Origin: Phymatolithon calcareum
Taxonomy: Eukaryota > Rhodophyta > Florideophyceae > Hapalidiales
Direction of reading: 5' to 3'
DNA: 64,000 nt
Assembly: GCA_977006965.1 (NCBI GenBank)
Contig: OZ345356.1
Span: 496,001-560,000, forward strand
Shown here in pieces: positions 1 to 9,509 of this stretch. A model generated the notes under the pieces. That model was given only the letters and a program-made list of their open reading frames with translations, ran no database searches and was not told the origin of the DNA. A program made the translations under genes and the position numbers. Numbering within the stretch: the stretch's first letter is position 1; the number at the start of each line of letters is the position of its first letter.

Positions 1-298
1 AAATTAGAACCGGGTCTGCGAGTATGTTCCTGAAGTATGGTCTTTCCCCCGGTCGAGCGGAAACACTATCAGTAACGGCCATCATGGCAAGCAGGCTCGC
101 TTGAATTATCTGTATACAAGATCAGAAAGTGTTTTATCAACCAACCAAATAAGAACATACAAAAATATTGATTGACCTATCTTTTCCCGAGTTCTTTCTG
201 GCATTCGAATTGCACATCATCATGGACTTTCGACGTCATACCGTGGATAAAATTACCGTTCCCGTGAGAGATTTCGAGGACATGTCTTTGGATCAAAG

Positions 299-1186
299 CA
301 GAGCATTGGAATTATTTATTTATTTTTATTCTTTTCTCGCGCAGTGTCGAGAATAAATATCAAGACTGTTGAGCGCAGAAGGAATAAATTATTGTATTTA
401 AGTTCAGTGAGGAATAAATAACTGGTTATTCCCAATTATTGGATCCATCTTGTAGCTCATGGAATCAAATCGACAAGCGGCAGTGTAAATAGGGTTCTCG
501 GCGACAGTAAACGGCAGCAGGCCTTTGACGATAAACTCTAGCCAGCCGTGGGCATGCAACGTTTTGCGAGGATAAAACAGAGAGATAGGTTTCGAAACTC
601 GTAAGGTATTTGTGCTCGACTCTTTCTCAGCGCATAAAACGTTTAAGTCGCTTGGATGCTCGGATTGAACGTGACTCACAAAATTGGTGTAGCCCCGTCC
701 AGAATCTTTCCGTCGCGTTCCACATTTGCAAGTCCACACAGCGGAGTTGGGATCCGACTGTGTGAAAAACTCATCGCGAACATGCTTACCGAAAACTCGC
801 AGCATCTTGGGTGCTACCAAACGGTGCTCGCCTGGTACGCAGTTCCCGTTGTACTGTGTTGATTGCCATGGTTTTCATAATCCTAAATGAGGAGTCCGCA
901 GCCGACACGTCATGTGCTATCGATGACAAACATGTCACTTTACTGTTCAAGAATACCATCGGGCCCAAATAAACAATATAATCGTCGGGCCAAAATGCTG
1001 TCATTCTCCCCCAGAAACGTAGACTTAGTCGAGCGTTCTCGAGTAAATAATGCTTTTAAATAAATAAAATAATTGTCGTAACCACGAAGATCTCAATAAA
1101 TACAATAAATATGCGCGACTCAGGAATAAATTATTGGAACAATAATTTAAATAATTACAATAGCAATTATTTTTTCCAATGCTTTG
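299..1186 (-). mobile_element. hAT-type DNA transposon, 888 bp, with 8-bp target duplication
   Basis: The termini are inverted repeats: CAGAGCATTGGAA at 299 and the reverse complement of CAAAGCATTGGAA ending at 1186. The flanks are identical 8-bp direct repeats GATCAAAG (291-298 and 1187-1194). The paralogous site near 31906 has a single GATCAAAG and no insert, so it is an empty site. An 8-bp duplication and CAGAG-type ends are hallmarks of the hAT superfamily. Inside is a minus-strand BED zinc-finger fragment but no room for a full transposase, so this is a non-autonomous or decayed copy. Confidence 0.92.
404..820 (-). pseudogene. BED-type zinc finger fragment of a hAT transposase
   Basis: The frame of 138 codons has a CxC pair (residues about 31-33, in VWTCKCGTRRKDSG) followed by HVQSEHP near residues 49-55, giving a C-x-C...H-x(4)-H arrangement like a BED finger. 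The GYTNFVSHV stretch between them is typical of BED fingers at the N terminus of hAT transposases. The downstream stretch HGWLEFIVKGLLPFTVAENP resembles the segment that follows the finger in such proteins. The frame ends long before the catalytic DDE and dimerisation regions, and it lies wholly inside the 888-bp element. A second minus-strand frame (786-1004) overlaps its start. I infer a truncated, inactive transposase remnant. Confidence 0.7.
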
Positions 1187-1347
1187 GATCAAAGCGGGAA
1201 ATATGAAAAGTGCTCTCTTAAATTTTACCTTCAGCTAGACTGTAAACGCTACTTCTCAAAACTCCGCAGGGAAGAACCAACGTATTCCGATTCATCAATT
1301 CTGGGGGAGAAACATATTACATCCTCCCTCAACTCCACATATTCTGT

Positions 1348-1599
1348 TTGGGATGCTCCCATTCCAATTCCCATAAACCTGCGCGGTGCACATCCCAAGG
1401 ATTCTTGTATGAACTCTGTGGAAGATTTCCAGCCAAAGCGCCTCTGTTACGAATGGAAGGAATCTTTTTAGTGCCTCTATGCTATGAATATCGAGCTAAT
1501 ACGAAAGTAACCTTGGGAAAGAACGGATTAATTACATGGGACTCTCGACAGGTTAGAAAGTTTACGTCAGGATTGAATCTACGTACTAAAAGTTGGTGA
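1348..1599 (+). CDS. Small ORF conserved in block A, function unknown
   Basis: An 83-codon frame that I do not recognise. The paralogous frame at 32066-32317 differs at only about three residues over 83. The overlapping frame 1184-1471 (paralogue 31878-32189) differs at about 13 of 94, mostly amino-acid changing. If either frame is coding, this one is the better constrained. No signal peptide, membrane span or motif is visible. It may be the 3' part of a larger decayed gene whose upstream part lies in the other frame. Two young copies are weak evidence, so confidence is low. Confidence 0.25.
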   Translation: MGCSHSNSHKPARCTSQGFLYELCGRFPAKAPLLRMEGIFLVPLCYEYRANTKVTLGKNGLITWDSRQVRKFTSGLNLRTKSW

Positions 1600-1606
1600 T
1601 GGCATG

Positions 1607-2646
1607 CTAATAGCAGCAGATATCTTCTAAGCGGGTTTTCTCATAGACAGTAAGCAAGCGTGTCACGGTGAGGCCCGAAAAACGAATACCGCGAGTTCCG
1701 ACTCCCATCACACCAGCCTCGTCTTCATGGAGAACGACCTCATCATCGTTCGCCTCTTCTAGTATCGCTGTTATCAATTTCTGAAGAGATAACTTTTCTT
1801 TTCCCAACTGGGTCCGTGTGCAAGCCGAAGTCCGCTTGAAGCCTCGCTGGAAATGTTTTAGATATCTTTCCCAATCTTCGTGCGCAAAGACAAAGCGTGA
1901 ATATGCTGATGCGAATTCTACCATCAACACTTTCTGAAATTGCAGGAATTTCAGGCCGCACGGCATTCTCGCGAAAACTCCTCAGATTTCTCACCGCAGT
2001 TCTTGCCGTATGCCTAGACTCCCTCTGAGCAGAGAACCAGGCCATTTTCCAGCATTCATCAAACAAAGTGTCTATCTTAAAGTTCGCGCTTTCATGCATG
2101 CGTAGAGCTGCCTTTGCCACTCATAAGTGCTAGCATTGTCGGATTGATCGAAGTCCTCATTGTCACACAAATTGACGAAAAAGGTTCCTCGTCCATTTCC
2201 ATTGATTGGATAGAGTGGGTGGTCTGACGAAAGACCTCTGTAGAATGCATTAATCTGAGCATGAAAAGTTAGTAGCCATGTCCTTACATAAGTTGGAACT
2301 TTTCCGATACTGTAACTGACGAAAGAGTCACTGATACTCTCAATTGAACGACCAAGACCTGTAATTATATGCCCTGATACGTTTGCACGTTATCCTAGCG
2401 TGCCCTCGATTTTATCCATTTGAGACAATCCTCCTCTGTGGCACTGGGCCCATGCGCGAAGAGTGCAGCATCTAATAGAACCTTTGTGAATCGGGAGCCT
2501 CTGTAGCAATTTGCATAAAACAAATCGATTCCCTTAGAAGAATCGAGTATTTGAAGCGATCCATGAAGCTTTAAGAAGTTTAAGGCAGCGTCAAGCATCT
2601 GGACTAAGATTGAAGTGTACATGTTAAAAGCATGAAACAGAGACAA
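1607..2646 (-). pseudogene. Degenerate minus-strand gene, block A copy 1 (downstream part)
   Basis: Three minus-strand frames (2395-2646, 1743-2120, 1607-1966) follow one another, overlap and shift phase. They read like one protein broken by frameshifts. The counterpart at 32325 to about 33300 is broken at different places: its 1743-2120 equivalent survives only as 32492-32743. Readable stretches include LHGSLQILDSSKGIDLFY and ILEEANDDEVVLHEDEAGV. I recognise no family. It may continue the minus-strand frames at 4051-4622, from which the retroelement at 2656-4037 separates it. I infer an old gene or transposon-encoded protein under decay. Confidence 0.4.
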
Positions 2647-2655
2647 AATACATTG

Positions 2656-4037
2656 TTTTTTTTGAGCAAAGTTTATTTAAAAGACCCACAGATTTCCGAA
2701 GATATAGGCAAGGCTTACTCAGTTGCTACCTACCTTTGTGTAGGTTACGAAAACGCACCGCCAGAGGGGCGGGCGGAAAAACTTAGGATCTCAGATATCC
2801 CATCTAAATTGCATAACTCCTGTATTGTTCGCCGTAGACGACCCCCGGTAGCGAGGCGTCATTGTGTGTTCATTGCGCCACATTTTGCAGCTCGGTGATC
2901 AGTGCACCGAGCTCGTTTGACAGCTGATCCGATAGCATGTCGTAACCGCGCCTGGCACGTGGCGCGGTACTCGCGTAAGTCTCTATTGATTAAGGGCGTT
3001 GACATCGTCTCTATAGACGCTCTGCCGGCAGCGGCATACCGCTGGTATTTTAGGTATTCTCTGGAAACCGACTTCTTGCTCGATGCTGCACGTCTTCTCC
3101 ACTTCCGCCGCCGTCCTCGCTCCTCGGCAGTTTGCTCCGCGCAACGTATCCTCTCATAGGTGTCACGAAGGCTTCTGCGTTGCTCCTGCCAGTGCGCATG
3201 CTTCCTGTTAAAGCAGTCTTTTTTCAAGCATTGGTTGGTTGACGCCTTGCTGTCTCCGATTACAGCAGCCCCTCGCGGGGATCGGCTTTACGCGGCACTT
3301 GAATTGGCTCGCGCTCGGAGCAACTGCACAAAGGAAATAACTGAGCATGGCACGCGGCGTGGTACTTTCGTAAGTCCCTATCGGGTAGGGGCGTTGACCT
3401 CGTCACTATAGATGATTTTGCGGTAGCGGCATACCGCTTATCTTGAAACCGAGTTCTTTCTCGGTGTTTCAGGTCTTCTCTTGAGACCGACTTCTTCCTC
3501 GATGTTGCAAGTCTTCTCCATTCCCGGTGCCGCGCTCGTTTCTTGGTTGTTTGATGCGCGTCGCGTAGCCTAGCATGGATGTCACGAAAGCTTCTGCGTT
3601 GCTTCTGCCAGTGCGCCTGCTTCCTATTGAAGCAGTCTTTTTATACACATTGGTTGGTTGACGCCTAGCTGTCTCCGGTTACAGCAGCCCCTCGCGGGGA
3701 TCGGCCTTGCGCGGCACTTGGCTTGGTTCGCACGCGGAGCAATTGCCCACGGAAAACGAACTTGGACCGGCTATGATAGCTTTCTTGTTTCATTTGCCGC
3801 CTCAATTTGCGGAATTAGTCAATTTCCTACGGCGGCGATGCGTTGGCATCGGAATAACCGAGAAAACTGGAGACCTTGGTTGCGCAACAATGTAGGCGCG
3901 TTCCCGATCCCGACGCCCAATTCCGGCGGAGCTACCGCCAAAATGCGCGCATTTGCCGGCCTCATAGGCGAGGGCGCTTCTGCCGGCGCGGGCGAACTGC
4001 CCGCGCCTGAATTCTTGGCTTCTTGGTTTGTGGCCCC
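2656..4037 (-). mobile_element. Non-LTR retroelement insertion, reverse orientation, 13-bp target duplication
   Basis: The insert is bounded by direct repeats ACAAAATACATTG (2643-2655 and 4038-4050). Copy 2 of block A has a single ACAAAATATATTG at about 33363, the empty site. A run of eight T at 2656 is the poly(A) tail read on the minus strand. The adjacent 3' sequence (tttatttaaaag... aaggctt.ctcagttgctacc) is shared with the elements at 22250 and 36592, so all three belong to one family. The minus-strand frame 2859-3227 encodes a very basic 122-residue protein (RGRRRKWRRRAASSKKSVSR), possibly an ORF1-like nucleic-acid-binding protein. No reverse transcriptase remains. Confidence 0.85.
2935..3755. 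repeat. Tandem duplication of about 400 bp inside the retroelement
   Basis: About 2935-3335 and 3340-3755 are imperfect direct copies. Both contain tctgcgttgct.ctgccagtg, gcagcccctcgcggggatcgg and ggcataccgct in the same order. The second unit also contains a short internal repeat (gagaccgacttcttcctcga beside gaaaccgagttctttctcgg). On the minus strand the basic protein frame (2859-3227) lies in the first unit, and a decayed homologue (NRKQAHWQKQRRSFRD-like) is readable in the second. The element's coding part therefore seems to have consisted of repeated units. Confidence 0.75.
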
Positions 4038-4050
4038 ACAAAATACATTG

Positions 4051-4622
4051 TGTGCGAAGTGTTGTATATTACGTACTCTTGCATGATCCATGAAATTCGT
4101 GTGGGATTGACTGGAGTCGAATTGTGCCGACCGGAGTTCACGCAACCCAGAAATTTTCTCTGCATGCCGCCCCTTGCACTCGTTGAAAAAGGATTGCTGA
4201 AATTGAGAAGCCTTCGCAAAGTCAGTAGCCAGCACATTAGAAGTAACAACGCTGCCCAAAGGTTTTCTTTCAATGTTTGATGAATGCCAAGCAAAGCGGC
4301 GAGAACCTGTTGTTGGAAATTAGCGTCAGACACCATTTTCTTGCAGTTATCATTCTCCATCTTCTCAATCGCTCGTGTGAGCCTTTCAGAAGCAGACAGA
4401 CTTTGGCTGGCTTATTAACATGTCCTCCAGATCCGGCAAGTTCTTTTGACCGCCTTGCGCTGGATGACAAACGAGGGGTTTATTGGCGGCGCCTCTTCCA
4501 TCGGATAGAACAGGTGCAGAATCTTGTTGCGGGATTGCAAACATGTCGAGATGGTCGAATTTAGTCGGTTTTGGATTATGGTAAAGTGAGGAACAGTTGG
4601 TTAAATACGATTTTAGGGTCAT
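4051..4622 (-). pseudogene. Degenerate minus-strand frames, block A copy 1 (upstream part)
   Basis: Overlapping minus-strand frames (4386-4622, 3962-4360, 3819-4259) give a plausible protein only if read across frameshifts. It starts near MTLKSYLTNCSSLYHNPKP, passes through LARAIEKMEND-like and FQQQVLAALLGIH, and goes on to VVTSNVLATDFAKASQFQQS. The same order is seen in copy 2 (33298-33931), where the middle part is continuous over 137 codons. A charged, helical region with LARAIEKMENDNS would suit a coiled-coil or Myb/SANT-like accessory protein of a DNA transposon, but I see no decisive motif. The retroelement at 2656-4037 cuts the tail from the rest. Confidence 0.4.
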
Positions 4623-4741
4623 TGTGAACCGAAAGTTGCGTATAATCGTTTCTGATGTTTACCTGACCCGCCGCGGAGGGAAAAGGTGCCCCGCAGAATG
4701 CCCCATCGGTTTCTTGACAGAGAAATGGGAAATAATGCGGC

Positions 4742-5521
4742 TTGCGCATGGTGGACGAAAGCCGGACTGTACCGCACGAATGTGAATACTGCGGCAAAAG
4801 TTTCGCTAAGAGATTTCGCCTGCACGGGAACATCATGTCGCAACTACTTTCACCAACTTCTCTCATGTACGACCGCGAGAAGACTGAAGACAGTCCCACT
4901 TGCAAGGAGCTCGTTTTCAGAGTTGCCATCATTCTGGGAGGCTTTGTGTTTGGCATCTTCTAGTTCGCGAAGAGCGTCATATGGCTCGCGCACTACGCTT
5001 CGTGGACGCAAAGGCCGATAGCGAGTACTACCCTCACCAAGGTTGCCTGGAATTGTGACACTGCGTACACCTACCGAGTCGCCGGAGTCACCTAAAACAG
5101 TGTCAGTATCCACAACGAGACAAGCTTCTTCGACCAGCAAGAATTGTGTACGAGGCTGCGCAACCTGACGAAGAGTGTCAACAAGACGGTCGCAGTGCGA
5201 TACAACCGACGTCGACCAGCTGAAATCGCGCTCTGGCCCACCATTCCCATCTTCGAGTTCTCCTTATGCGCCTTCTTCTCGCAACTGGCTCTCGCCGTCG
5301 CCTTGAACATTCTGCTCACATTCTCCAAAGCGCACCTTCATAAATCTTTTCAAGGACTGGTCTCCACTTACGCACCACCCGCCATCGCGTTTGGCTTCAC
5401 CTTGTACGTTGCTATCACCGTGCAGCGTATGAGAATACAATCGAGTAAGCTGCCATTCGCCGCCACCGGCTCGACTGTGGGAATATCTGCGTTCATAACG
5501 GTCGTCGTACCGTTCTGCTAG
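4742..5521 (+). pseudogene. Membrane-protein pseudogene with fused C2H2-like fragment
   Basis: One reading frame runs from 4742 to 5521 and is interrupted only by TAG at 4961-4963 and TAA near 5094. The first part (to about 4845) belongs to block A and contains CEYCGKSFAKRFRLHGN, a C2H2 finger whose second zinc-ligand half is lost (N where H is expected). The rest is unique to this site and encodes hydrophobic segments: VAIILGGFVFGIF, LCAFFSQLALAVALNILLTF, PPAIAFGFTLYVAITV and GISAFITVVV. The 125-codon part at 5144-5521 is intact. Other genes here end normally at TAA, TAG and TGA, so I read the internal stops as decay, not recoding. Confidence 0.5.
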
Positions 5522-5636
5522 CTCTACACACAAACGCATCTCTGGTTATGTCCCTTCATCGTAAACACCGCCCATCTCTTGATCTCACCGTTGCCTCGCG
5601 CTACCGTATACCCTATTCTCGCAGAGTGACGGACAG

Positions 5637-6700
5637 TTGGTGATGTGCCAAGAACGATTTTGCCATCGGCAAATATGAATTCTTCCTCACACTCCGCCCT
5701 GGAGTAGCATATTGCTCAAAACGGAAAATGAGGCAGGTCACTTCTAATCGGACATCCCTGCTATCCAAAGCTTCCAAAGTGTTTGAAATCCTGACTGGCC
5801 GATGTCCTGAAGCCGATTGCGCGACTGAAAATAGAGTGAACGTGAAGGCCATAAATATGTGCAGCACCAGTCTACATGGATCGCCATGCATTCGGTTGCA
5901 GTCTGCGTTGTAAACGTGTGAACGGTGTTGTGACTATGAGCAACATTTCCGTTTTTGCCTTGTTCCCGCTGAGCGAGGGCGTTCACCGAATCGGCCCACT
6001 TCCAATAGCCGAAAATGACCTGCGATGAGAACGTCGACAATTCAAACTCTCATTTCTCTTCATCTCAACCACGAAACGGGAACTGTCTAATCGAGCCCTA
6101 GCTGACACTCAAGACGATACTCTCGCTGCTGCTGTAACCTGTTTGCCGTTACTGGAGACAAAGCAAAGAAACTTGAATCATCGATGCACCCTCATATTCT
6201 GCCAGTGGCCACGTTCATGTCAACAGTAGCAACCGGGTTGACCAAATGTTGGTTCAAGTTCAGGTACAGAGCATTCGCGTTACCGGTGGGAAGTGATGGC
6301 CAAGCGTGAGTGTAAAACCGTGTGCTCGCGTTCAATTTGGCGTCCGCCAATTTCTACAATTCGACGGCAACGGAAGCTCTTCGGTAGTGGAACTCCGCGT
6401 GCAAGACGTCGATGAGCAGATTCACTACCTAGCAACGTGAAGCGGTACCGCCACAGCGCGGCACACACCCTAGTTTACTAATTATGCGCCGCGAACATGC
6501 GCCATGTGTCCACGGCCGTCATGGACGCTCCAAACTAGGTTGAAGTATCGCAAACAGAGCAGCTGTACTGCACAAGTTCCTACTAGCTAGCCGTCAACTA
6601 AGCACTGTCCACATCAGTGGTCTCGGTGCCAAGGAGCCGCATCGGTAGCAGGAGAGAACAGGCGCGCGTTTTCCGATAGTCAACCTCCTCTTCATCTGCT
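5637..6700. other. Block B leader, no convincing gene
   Basis: Short frames only. A minus-strand frame at 5613-5891 begins MHGDPCRLVLHIFMAFTF, which looks like a signal peptide, but the paralogue near 35061 has a stop in the same region and a different N terminus. A 62-codon minus frame at 6280-6468 is kept in copy 2 (35673-35861) with three changes. I see no promoter or RNA gene. Confidence 0.5.
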
Positions 6701-6704
6701 TGTA

Positions 6705-7058
6705 TCATGACTGGGCGGCGGCGAGGCGTTCATTCACGGCTTTGCCCTCGTAAACATTGACGAGGGTGTCGCTGAACTTCGAGACGGTTTCGAGCACCGC
6801 TGCGGTGAGAGTACCGGGAACAGGCGGCGCGCGCTTGAGCCCGATATTGTTGTAGCAGTCGGCGATATGGTTCTTCAACTTTTCCCTCTTCTCCGGTGGC
6901 TGTTCCTTCACGTGGTCGTTCAGGAAGGCATACATGTTCTGCAGCGGCTCACGGTACTTCGCCTTCATCCCGTCGAACTTTTCCCAGAATTCTTCGCTAC
7001 CCGCCGCACCCGTACCACACGCATCGTTCACACCGTTGAGCGGACCCAACGCGCCCAT
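6705..7058 (-). CDS. Uncharacterised helical protein, 117 aa, block B copy 1
   Basis: An intact frame from ATG at 7058 to the stop at 6705. The protein is hydrophilic, with a core EEFWEKFDGMKAKYREPLQN followed by KLKNHIADCYNNIGLKR, both probably helical. The pattern of Glu/Lys and aromatic residues faintly recalls the KIX-adjacent region of Mediator tail subunits (MED15), but this is only an impression. The copy at 36098 lacks one C in the run at 7048, so its frame continues upstream to MIMANWLFRSYGG instead of starting at MGALGPLNG. One copy is therefore frameshifted at the N terminus. It lies between the block leader and the small membrane frame, all on the minus strand. Confidence 0.5.
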   Translation of the reverse strand: MGALGPLNGVNDACGTGAAGSEEFWEKFDGMKAKYREPLQNMYAFLNDHVKEQPPEKREKLKNHIADCYNNIGLKRAPPVPGTLTAAVLETVSKFSDTLVNVYEGKAVNERLAAAQS

Positions 7059-7289
7059 CTTCTCTTCCTCCGTAACTTCGGAAGAGCCAATTGGCCATGA
7101 TCATCGGGGTTAGAACGTTGGTTGCAGAGACGCTGTCTTCCAATGAGGTTTTTGAGCGATGCGGTCCGATCTCCAAATCAATTAAATAAGATACAGTACT
7201 GTACGTTATAAAGTACAGAGCAGTTCTGTCTGTCCTTGCCAACACGAAGTGCGTGCGCGTGCGTGCGCGCAAGCATACCGGCGTAATAT

Positions 7290-7943
7290 TCAAGGCGCGT
7301 GGCGCGCTCTAGCAGTATGGAAGGCTGCGAGCACGGCGCCAATGGCGTTCGCAACGCCACGCGCTGTGGTCATCGCATTCACTGACACCAACCGGTGGTC
7401 ATCAGGTGTGGCAAACACGAGCGAGAAAAGAAAAGTATCACTCCTTCCGTTCTCGTTCGTTCCGCGCTGAGCATTCTGGACAGCATCACGAAATGGTTGC
7501 GATGACCCCCTCAGCCAACCGCTCGTCTGTCCCATCGCCCAGTAAAGTCTTTGGTGCGTCCTCGTTTTATGGTAGACTCCCTTTGCGCTGGATATCACCG
7601 CGCTTCTGATCAGGTCAGCGCTGTAGTTTTCAACGAGCGCTTATGCTTTCTTCTGCTTGAACCAGGGCGTGTCCATATTACGCGGCCATGTTTGGAAATA
7701 GAGAAGCATGTTGGGGGGAGTGAGTAGAACCGAAAGGGAAACGAACACAGCTACAGTCAGTCCTCCTAGCGCTAAAGTTCCCGACTGCCGCTGCATGCAT
7801 CTTGCGGGTAGTTCAAGCGTTAGTCCGTAACCAGACCACGCGAAAGGCGTTGGGTAGCAACAGGAGGTGCACATCTTATCCCAGATCAAACTCCTACCTA
7901 TAAAGAGCTTCGGTGCACTCCAGTTCTTCCCATTCGGGTACAC
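7290..7943 (-). pseudogene. Small one-span membrane protein frame, block B copy 1
   Basis: The upstream half gives a 77-residue protein from ATG at 7874 (MCTSCCYPTPFAWSG) to TAA at 7641. It has one clear membrane span (TLALGGLTVAVFVSLSVLL) and ends WFKQKKA. Beyond the stop the same phase stays open to 7290 (through VYHKTRTHQRLYWAMGQTSG). In copy 3 (56768-57337) a C replaces the T of the stop codon and the two halves are one frame. Copies 2 and 3 lack an A at about 7841 and are frameshifted before the span. No copy is intact from start to end, so I call it a pseudogene, though the 77-residue form could be made. Confidence 0.45.
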
Positions 7944-8021
7944 ACTCCTCTGTAACTAATGCCACAACAGCTGTGACGTGCCGCGCCGAGTTTTTCTGTT
8001 GGCCTGAGAAACGAACAGTGT

Positions 8022-9398
8022 TTACAAAGCGCCAGGTAGGTCTGCGTTCAGCGGGAGAAACGGCACCGAACTCGGGCGCAATTTATGCACATCATCGATG
8101 GCTCGCAACGCCACGTCGCATGTGACAGCCGTTGCCGTCGCCTTGGCGCGTTTTTTCACTTTGTCGCGCGATAGGAACGAGCCACGCTGCGAGTCCAGCT
8201 TGGACGCGTTGACGACCGCAGACACATGCGCGTCCGAGAGCATCGGTTTGTCTTCGCCCATAAGGTGCACCAGCGCGTCGCGATACATCTGCTCGCGGTC
8301 GCGGCCTACAAGTTTCTCGAAGCGAACCGAGCGTACGCGGATGTCGCGACATCGCAGCGCGTAATAACGATACAACGACGTCACGGTAGTGGCGTAATAC
8401 AATGCGTAAAACTCGAGGTCGTCTCGTTGGAAAAACGGACGGAACGCGTCAATATACTCACGCTCTGCGACGTGCATATCGCTTTCGTCGTGGTCAAAGT
8501 TGAGTTCCTGCAATTGTATGGCGGTTAACGCAGGCACACGGCGCACACGAGAGTGGTACCAGTGCAGCGCGGCGTAAATTGCAATCACGGGCAGCGTCGA
8601 GAACGAACGCTCGATTGACGCTGCACATCGGTGCGCGTCGCGGTGCGAGAACAAAGAGGTTGCGTTCGGGAATAGCCTATGGAGCGTGGGTGCAAGTGGC
8701 ATAGCGGCTGAACGCGGTTTCAGCAGCATTAGACGCGGTACCGTAGCCGTTATTGGCAACAGTGTCAGCACCACGGCGCGCAGTAGTTGTTCACGTCGCA
8801 CACGAGGAAGTGCGACGCGTTCACAGAAGCAAAACGGCATCAACACGTCAGGTTCACTCACGCAACGGACTAAGCCTTCCGCGCCACCCAACGCGCGACA
8901 CAGCAAGGTGGAGCCCGAACGCGCAACAGACCACACGAAGCTGATGCGCGTGTGACCCGTGTTTCGACGTGCGCGTTCCTCCGCACCGCGCACCAAATCG
9001 TCCAGCGACGTCACAAACACGTAGCGCGCATGATGATACACCGATTCATAAACGAACGGCGCGTCGAGCACGCACTCGACGTGCTCGTCGTCGCCGCCCA
9101 CGTCCACGAAAGTGGCTACGCCGCGATCAAGGTCCACCGTGTAGAGGAACACGCTCGGCGAACAAATTGCGCTCACGATGTCGACGTTCGTCGGCGACGC
9201 GGTTAGAAAGTCGCCTTCAGATGCTGGGGAGCCATCCAGACGATTTCGTGCTAGGATACGTCGTCTTGACGTAACACCGTCGGCACACGCTCGAGGGCGC
9301 TTCTGCACGAGCGCGAACACTGCGCATAGCAGGCGGAAAAGCAAGAGCGCGCAAATCTGCACGACACATTGCGCCGAGGTGCACCAAGAGACGCGCAT
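8022..9398 (-). CDS. Sulfotransferase-like type II membrane protein, block B copy 1
   Basis: An intact 458-residue frame. The first in-frame ATG is at 9398 (MRVSWCTSAQ). The frame is open further upstream but without ATG. Residues 11-31 are a single membrane span (VVQICALLLFRLLCAVFAL) after a short N terminus, as in Golgi-anchored type II enzymes. Residues 157-166, SVARSGSTLL, match the 5'-phosphosulfate-binding loop of sulfotransferases. Residues 251-265, SHRDAHRCAASIERS, match the 3'-phosphate-binding segment with its Arg and Ser. YALRCRDIRVRSVRFEKLVG further on fits the usual position of the family's later conserved region. It would transfer sulfate from PAPS to an unknown acceptor in the secretory pathway. 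It is GC-rich, single-exon and the best preserved of the three copies. Confidence 0.75.
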   Translation of the reverse strand: MRVSWCTSAQCVVQICALLLFRLLCAVFALVQKRPRACADGVTSRRRILARNRLDGSPASEGDFLTASPTNVDIVSAICSPSVFLYTVDLDRGVATFVDVGGDDEHVECVLDAPFVYESVYHHARYVFVTSLDDLVRGAEERARRNTGHTRISFVWSVARSGSTLLCRALGGAEGLVRCVSEPDVLMPFCFCERVALPRVRREQLLRAVVLTLLPITATVPRLMLLKPRSAAMPLAPTLHRLFPNATSLFSHRDAHRCAASIERSFSTLPVIAIYAALHWYHSRVRRVPALTAIQLQELNFDHDESDMHVAEREYIDAFRPFFQRDDLEFYALYYATTVTSLYRYYALRCRDIRVRSVRFEKLVGRDREQMYRDALVHLMGEDKPMLSDAHVSAVVNASKLDSQRGSFLSRDKVKKRAKATATAVTCDVALRAIDDVHKLRPSSVPFLPLNADLPGAL

Positions 9399-9490
9399 TG
9401 CATTGTGTTCAGAGTGGCAGATCTCCGGAGAATTCACGAGAGTGGGACTGTGATGTGATGTGTGTATGCAATGATTTAAATTAAAACGTT

Positions 9491-9502
9491 CGAAAAAATA
9501 TA
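9491..9502 (-). promoter_or_regulatory. Candidate TATA element of sulfotransferase gene, copy 1
   Basis: Minus-strand TATATTTTTTCG lies about 95 bases upstream of the ATG at 9398. It is conserved at the same place in the other two copies (40213-40224 and 59019-59030), directly beside AACGTT repeats that differ in number between copies. Confidence 0.4.
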
Positions 9503-9509
9503 CACGAAC

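Larger units (their letters stand above)
1..4845. repeat. Segmental duplication block A, copy 1
   Basis: This stretch is paralogous to 31261-34143. Both begin with the same 20-odd bases (aaattagaaccgggtctgcg) and stay co-linear to about 4845/34143, just after a C2H2-like fragment. Differences are mostly insertions. Copy 1 carries a hAT element at 299-1186 and a retroelement at 2656-4037. Copy 2 has about 260 extra bases at 31287-31550 and an 82-base retroelement tail at 31657-31738. The block holds degenerate frames on both strands and no gene I recognise. Copy 1 may start before the window. Confidence 0.85.

Noticed and set aside
4961-5096. In-frame TAG and TAA as possible sense codons (altered genetic code)
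   Set aside because: The intact genes and LINEs end at TGA, TAA and TAG at conserved places, so the normal code is in use. The locus is better read as a pseudogene.
5613-5891. Small secreted protein with apparent signal peptide
   Set aside because: The paralogue near 35061 is interrupted and its N terminus is not preserved. Not enough to call a gene.
8098-8364. Plus-strand frames across the sulfotransferase gene (also at 38788 and 57570)
   Set aside because: Antisense shadows of a GC-rich gene. The minus-strand frame has the recognisable motifs.
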